Origin: Physella acuta
Lineage: Eukaryota; Mollusca; Gastropoda; Physidae
DNA length: 64,000 bases
Assembly: GCF_028476545.1 (NCBI RefSeq)
Contig: NW_026731985.1
Span: 1,584,501 to 1,648,500, forward strand
Direction: 5' to 3'
The position numbers and the translations under genes were made by a program. Below, piece after piece: positions 13,391-64,000 of the stretch (within the stretch, counting starts at the first letter, position 1; every line of letters starts with the position of its first letter). The notes beneath the pieces were generated by a model, which was not told the DNA's origin, did not search any database, and saw only the letters and a program-made list of their open reading frames with translations.

Positions 13391-14124
13391 TATATATATA
13401 TATATATAGCAGGAGCGATCAGGAGTATCTATGGGTGTGTGTGGGTGTGTGTAGGTGTGGTAAAGTTTTCTGTACTCAGGCGACATGAAGACTGAGTTCA
13501 GCCATGTTGTCGCACCATCACGTGGTTACTGTTTGTTAAGTCCGTGACTGAGGCACATCGAGGTCGGACAATTAGGTCCCTCTAAGGCAATTAGGTTAAT
13601 TGGAACCGGATGTAGGAAGCAAGTGGCTCTACAACTCCAATAAGAGAAGGTTTCCAGCAGGCTTTGGTTTGAATGCATGGGGCACTAACTAATCAGGTTA
13701 ATCCTGCACCAATCTTTTAGCCACAGATTATCTTTAGATATAATCGCATTACATTTATTACCTCAGATTTACTGCAACGTTGGGATTATTTAATCGTTTA
13801 AAACAGATGATCCTAATAAAAGTCTAATGAGATGGAAAGTCAGCTGCATGATAAAAATAACATAGAACTGACCTACTTATCTAATACCACGTGATATCAA
13901 ACCACCAATCAAATACTTGCATTTAAAAGCTAAATGTTATTCAATGAAATTACAGTAAAGAAAACTGTTTCATCACCTTATCAAAAACAAATTGGGATCA
14001 CAATTTGAGCCGGGGATTAAAAACCCGAGCTTAGAAGATTAAGAACGAGAGAGGTTTTCATTTCCTCAATTCAACGAGCACAAATTTTGCCTTGATTTTG
14101 TTACCTATTTTTTTTTTCCTGCAG
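13391..14124 (+). promoter_or_regulatory. Unique upstream region, candidate regulatory DNA
   Basis: After a short (TA)n tail this is one of the few non-repetitive stretches in the window, and it lies directly before the first recognised exon. It contains CACGTG (about 13890) and CAGCTG (about 13841) E-boxes. No TATA/initiator pair is convincing. The role is inferred from position only. Confidence 0.2.
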
Positions 14125-14511
14125 AGCCACATCGGGGATGAAATGAATGCTGGGAAGAAATGAACGCTGGGCTAAAAACGTATCTTCAATTACATCAATC
14201 GCTCATAGCGCCCCTGAAATCATTGTGAGCAGAGACACGCCCACTTCCTCGCACACCAGGTCCCGTCACCCAACAGAGCGACAACTCGAGACAGAAACAG
14301 ACGACTCAGCAGACGTGTCGTCATACAACTGTCTTTTGTCACGCTCACTCCAGAGTCGATGTCTAAGGAACCGGAAGTTGTAGAAAACAACGACATTACC
14401 AGATCTGAATGACGTCATTGATGGGCAGACGATTGAATGCTGTTTGTTAACTCCGAAATTACATTTTTTTGGATTTTATCCACGGAATTTTCTTGATTAA
14501 GTATATCGACC
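14125..14511 (+). other. Candidate 5' UTR part of first recognised exon
   Basis: A strong acceptor-like sequence (a T-run, then CCTGCAG) ends at 14124. The following 387 bases are non-repetitive and run into the receptor ATG at 14512. An in-frame TGA at 14494-14496 precedes that ATG, so translation in this frame cannot start further upstream within this stretch. An upstream ORF of 78 codons (14147-14383) would precede the receptor start if this is UTR. A weaker alternative acceptor (TTGATTAAG) ends at 14500. Which one is used cannot be told without RNA. Confidence 0.35.
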
Positions 14512-63633
<49,122 letters not shown>

Positions 63634-64000
63634 GTAGGTCATCGTGACATCGTGACCACGTGATCATGTAATTATGTGGTCATGTGAGCAAGGACGCCAC
63701 ATGATATTAAGCAAGGGCGGCTACTCTAGTGTGCACTGATAGGGAGGGACTTAATTGGATAATTAATTTTGTTATTTATAACTCACAGTCTCAGTACAGA
63801 AATGTTCTAATACTTCAAAATAACTCAATAATTATAGATCTCATTTTAAATTTCGATAATTTATTGGATTTTCATCAATTATAATTAGCCGTTTAGTTAT
63901 TCCGGGTGGGTCATTTGGCGCACTTTGACCTACTGTAAGTGCTATCAACTACACGGAATTATCCGTATTAATCTGTCAGTAACCATATCTACAATCAGTT
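63634..64000 (+). other. Start of intron 12, truncated by window edge
   Basis: Begins with donor GTAGGT. It is AT-rich and unique, with no further exon seen. The C-terminal tail exon (expected to begin with a V-Q-x-E/hydrophobic helix 8) must lie beyond the window. Confidence 0.6.

Noticed and set aside
14147-14383. 78-codon frame as an independent small gene
   Set aside because: Not recognised. It lies in the candidate 5' UTR and is noted there only as a possible upstream ORF.

Overview
This is a eukaryotic window, very rich in introns and repeats. It probably comes from a lophotrochozoan, most likely a mollusc such as a gastropod. The evidence for that is an invertebrate-style secretin-family receptor gene, tRNA-derived SINEs whose tails carry an ACTTCATCTGCCC-like core, hAT MITEs filled with poly-G runs, and minisatellites in every intron. 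The species call is an inference from repeat style.

The only convincing protein-coding gene is on the + strand: a class B (secretin/adhesion-type) neuropeptide GPCR in twelve coding exons between about 14512 and 63633. All eleven exon-exon joins keep reading frame with GT donors and AG acceptors. About 464 codons are present: N-terminal cysteine-rich region, hormone-receptor domain, and TM1 to TM7 up to a diagnostic 42-nt TM7 exon. The signal peptide is not seen, and the C-terminal tail lies past the right edge. Coding sequence is only about 2% of the window.

Layout: 1-14124 is upstream non-coding DNA with SINE fragments, a local duplication, two hAT MITEs, microsatellites and a Helitron (12341-13390). 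14125-14699 is a candidate 5' UTR plus first recognised coding exon. 14700-33772 holds the ectodomain exons and a second Helitron (18856-20390), an inverted pair of SINE-like copies flanking exons 2-3, a 2.3-kb 34-bp array and a 0.86-kb 33-bp array. 33773-50976 holds the TM1-TM4 exons, with a 15-kb intron containing a 4.5-kb 25-bp G/T-rich array. 55576-63633 holds the TM4/5-TM7 exons, split by 1.3-kb and 3.0-kb arrays.

The main discovery candidate is that several intronic minisatellites are tandem copies of the adjoining exon-intron junction, including the splice site. Clear cases are the exon 3 donor, exon 4 acceptor, exon 4 donor, exon 8 (mini-duplication), exon 9 donor and exon 10 donor (exons numbered from 14512). 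Some arrays contain tens to over a hundred AG|GTGAGT motifs, so one gene carries very large numbers of decoy or recursive-type splice sites. In the receptor itself, residues that are nearly invariant in class B receptors look substituted (T6.42 to Ile, Y7.57 to Cys, W4.50 to Phe) while H2.50, E3.50 and N7.61 are kept.

Long open frames elsewhere, including two overlapping frames of more than 1500 codons at 42.1-46.8 kb, are translations of tandem repeats and are not annotated as genes.
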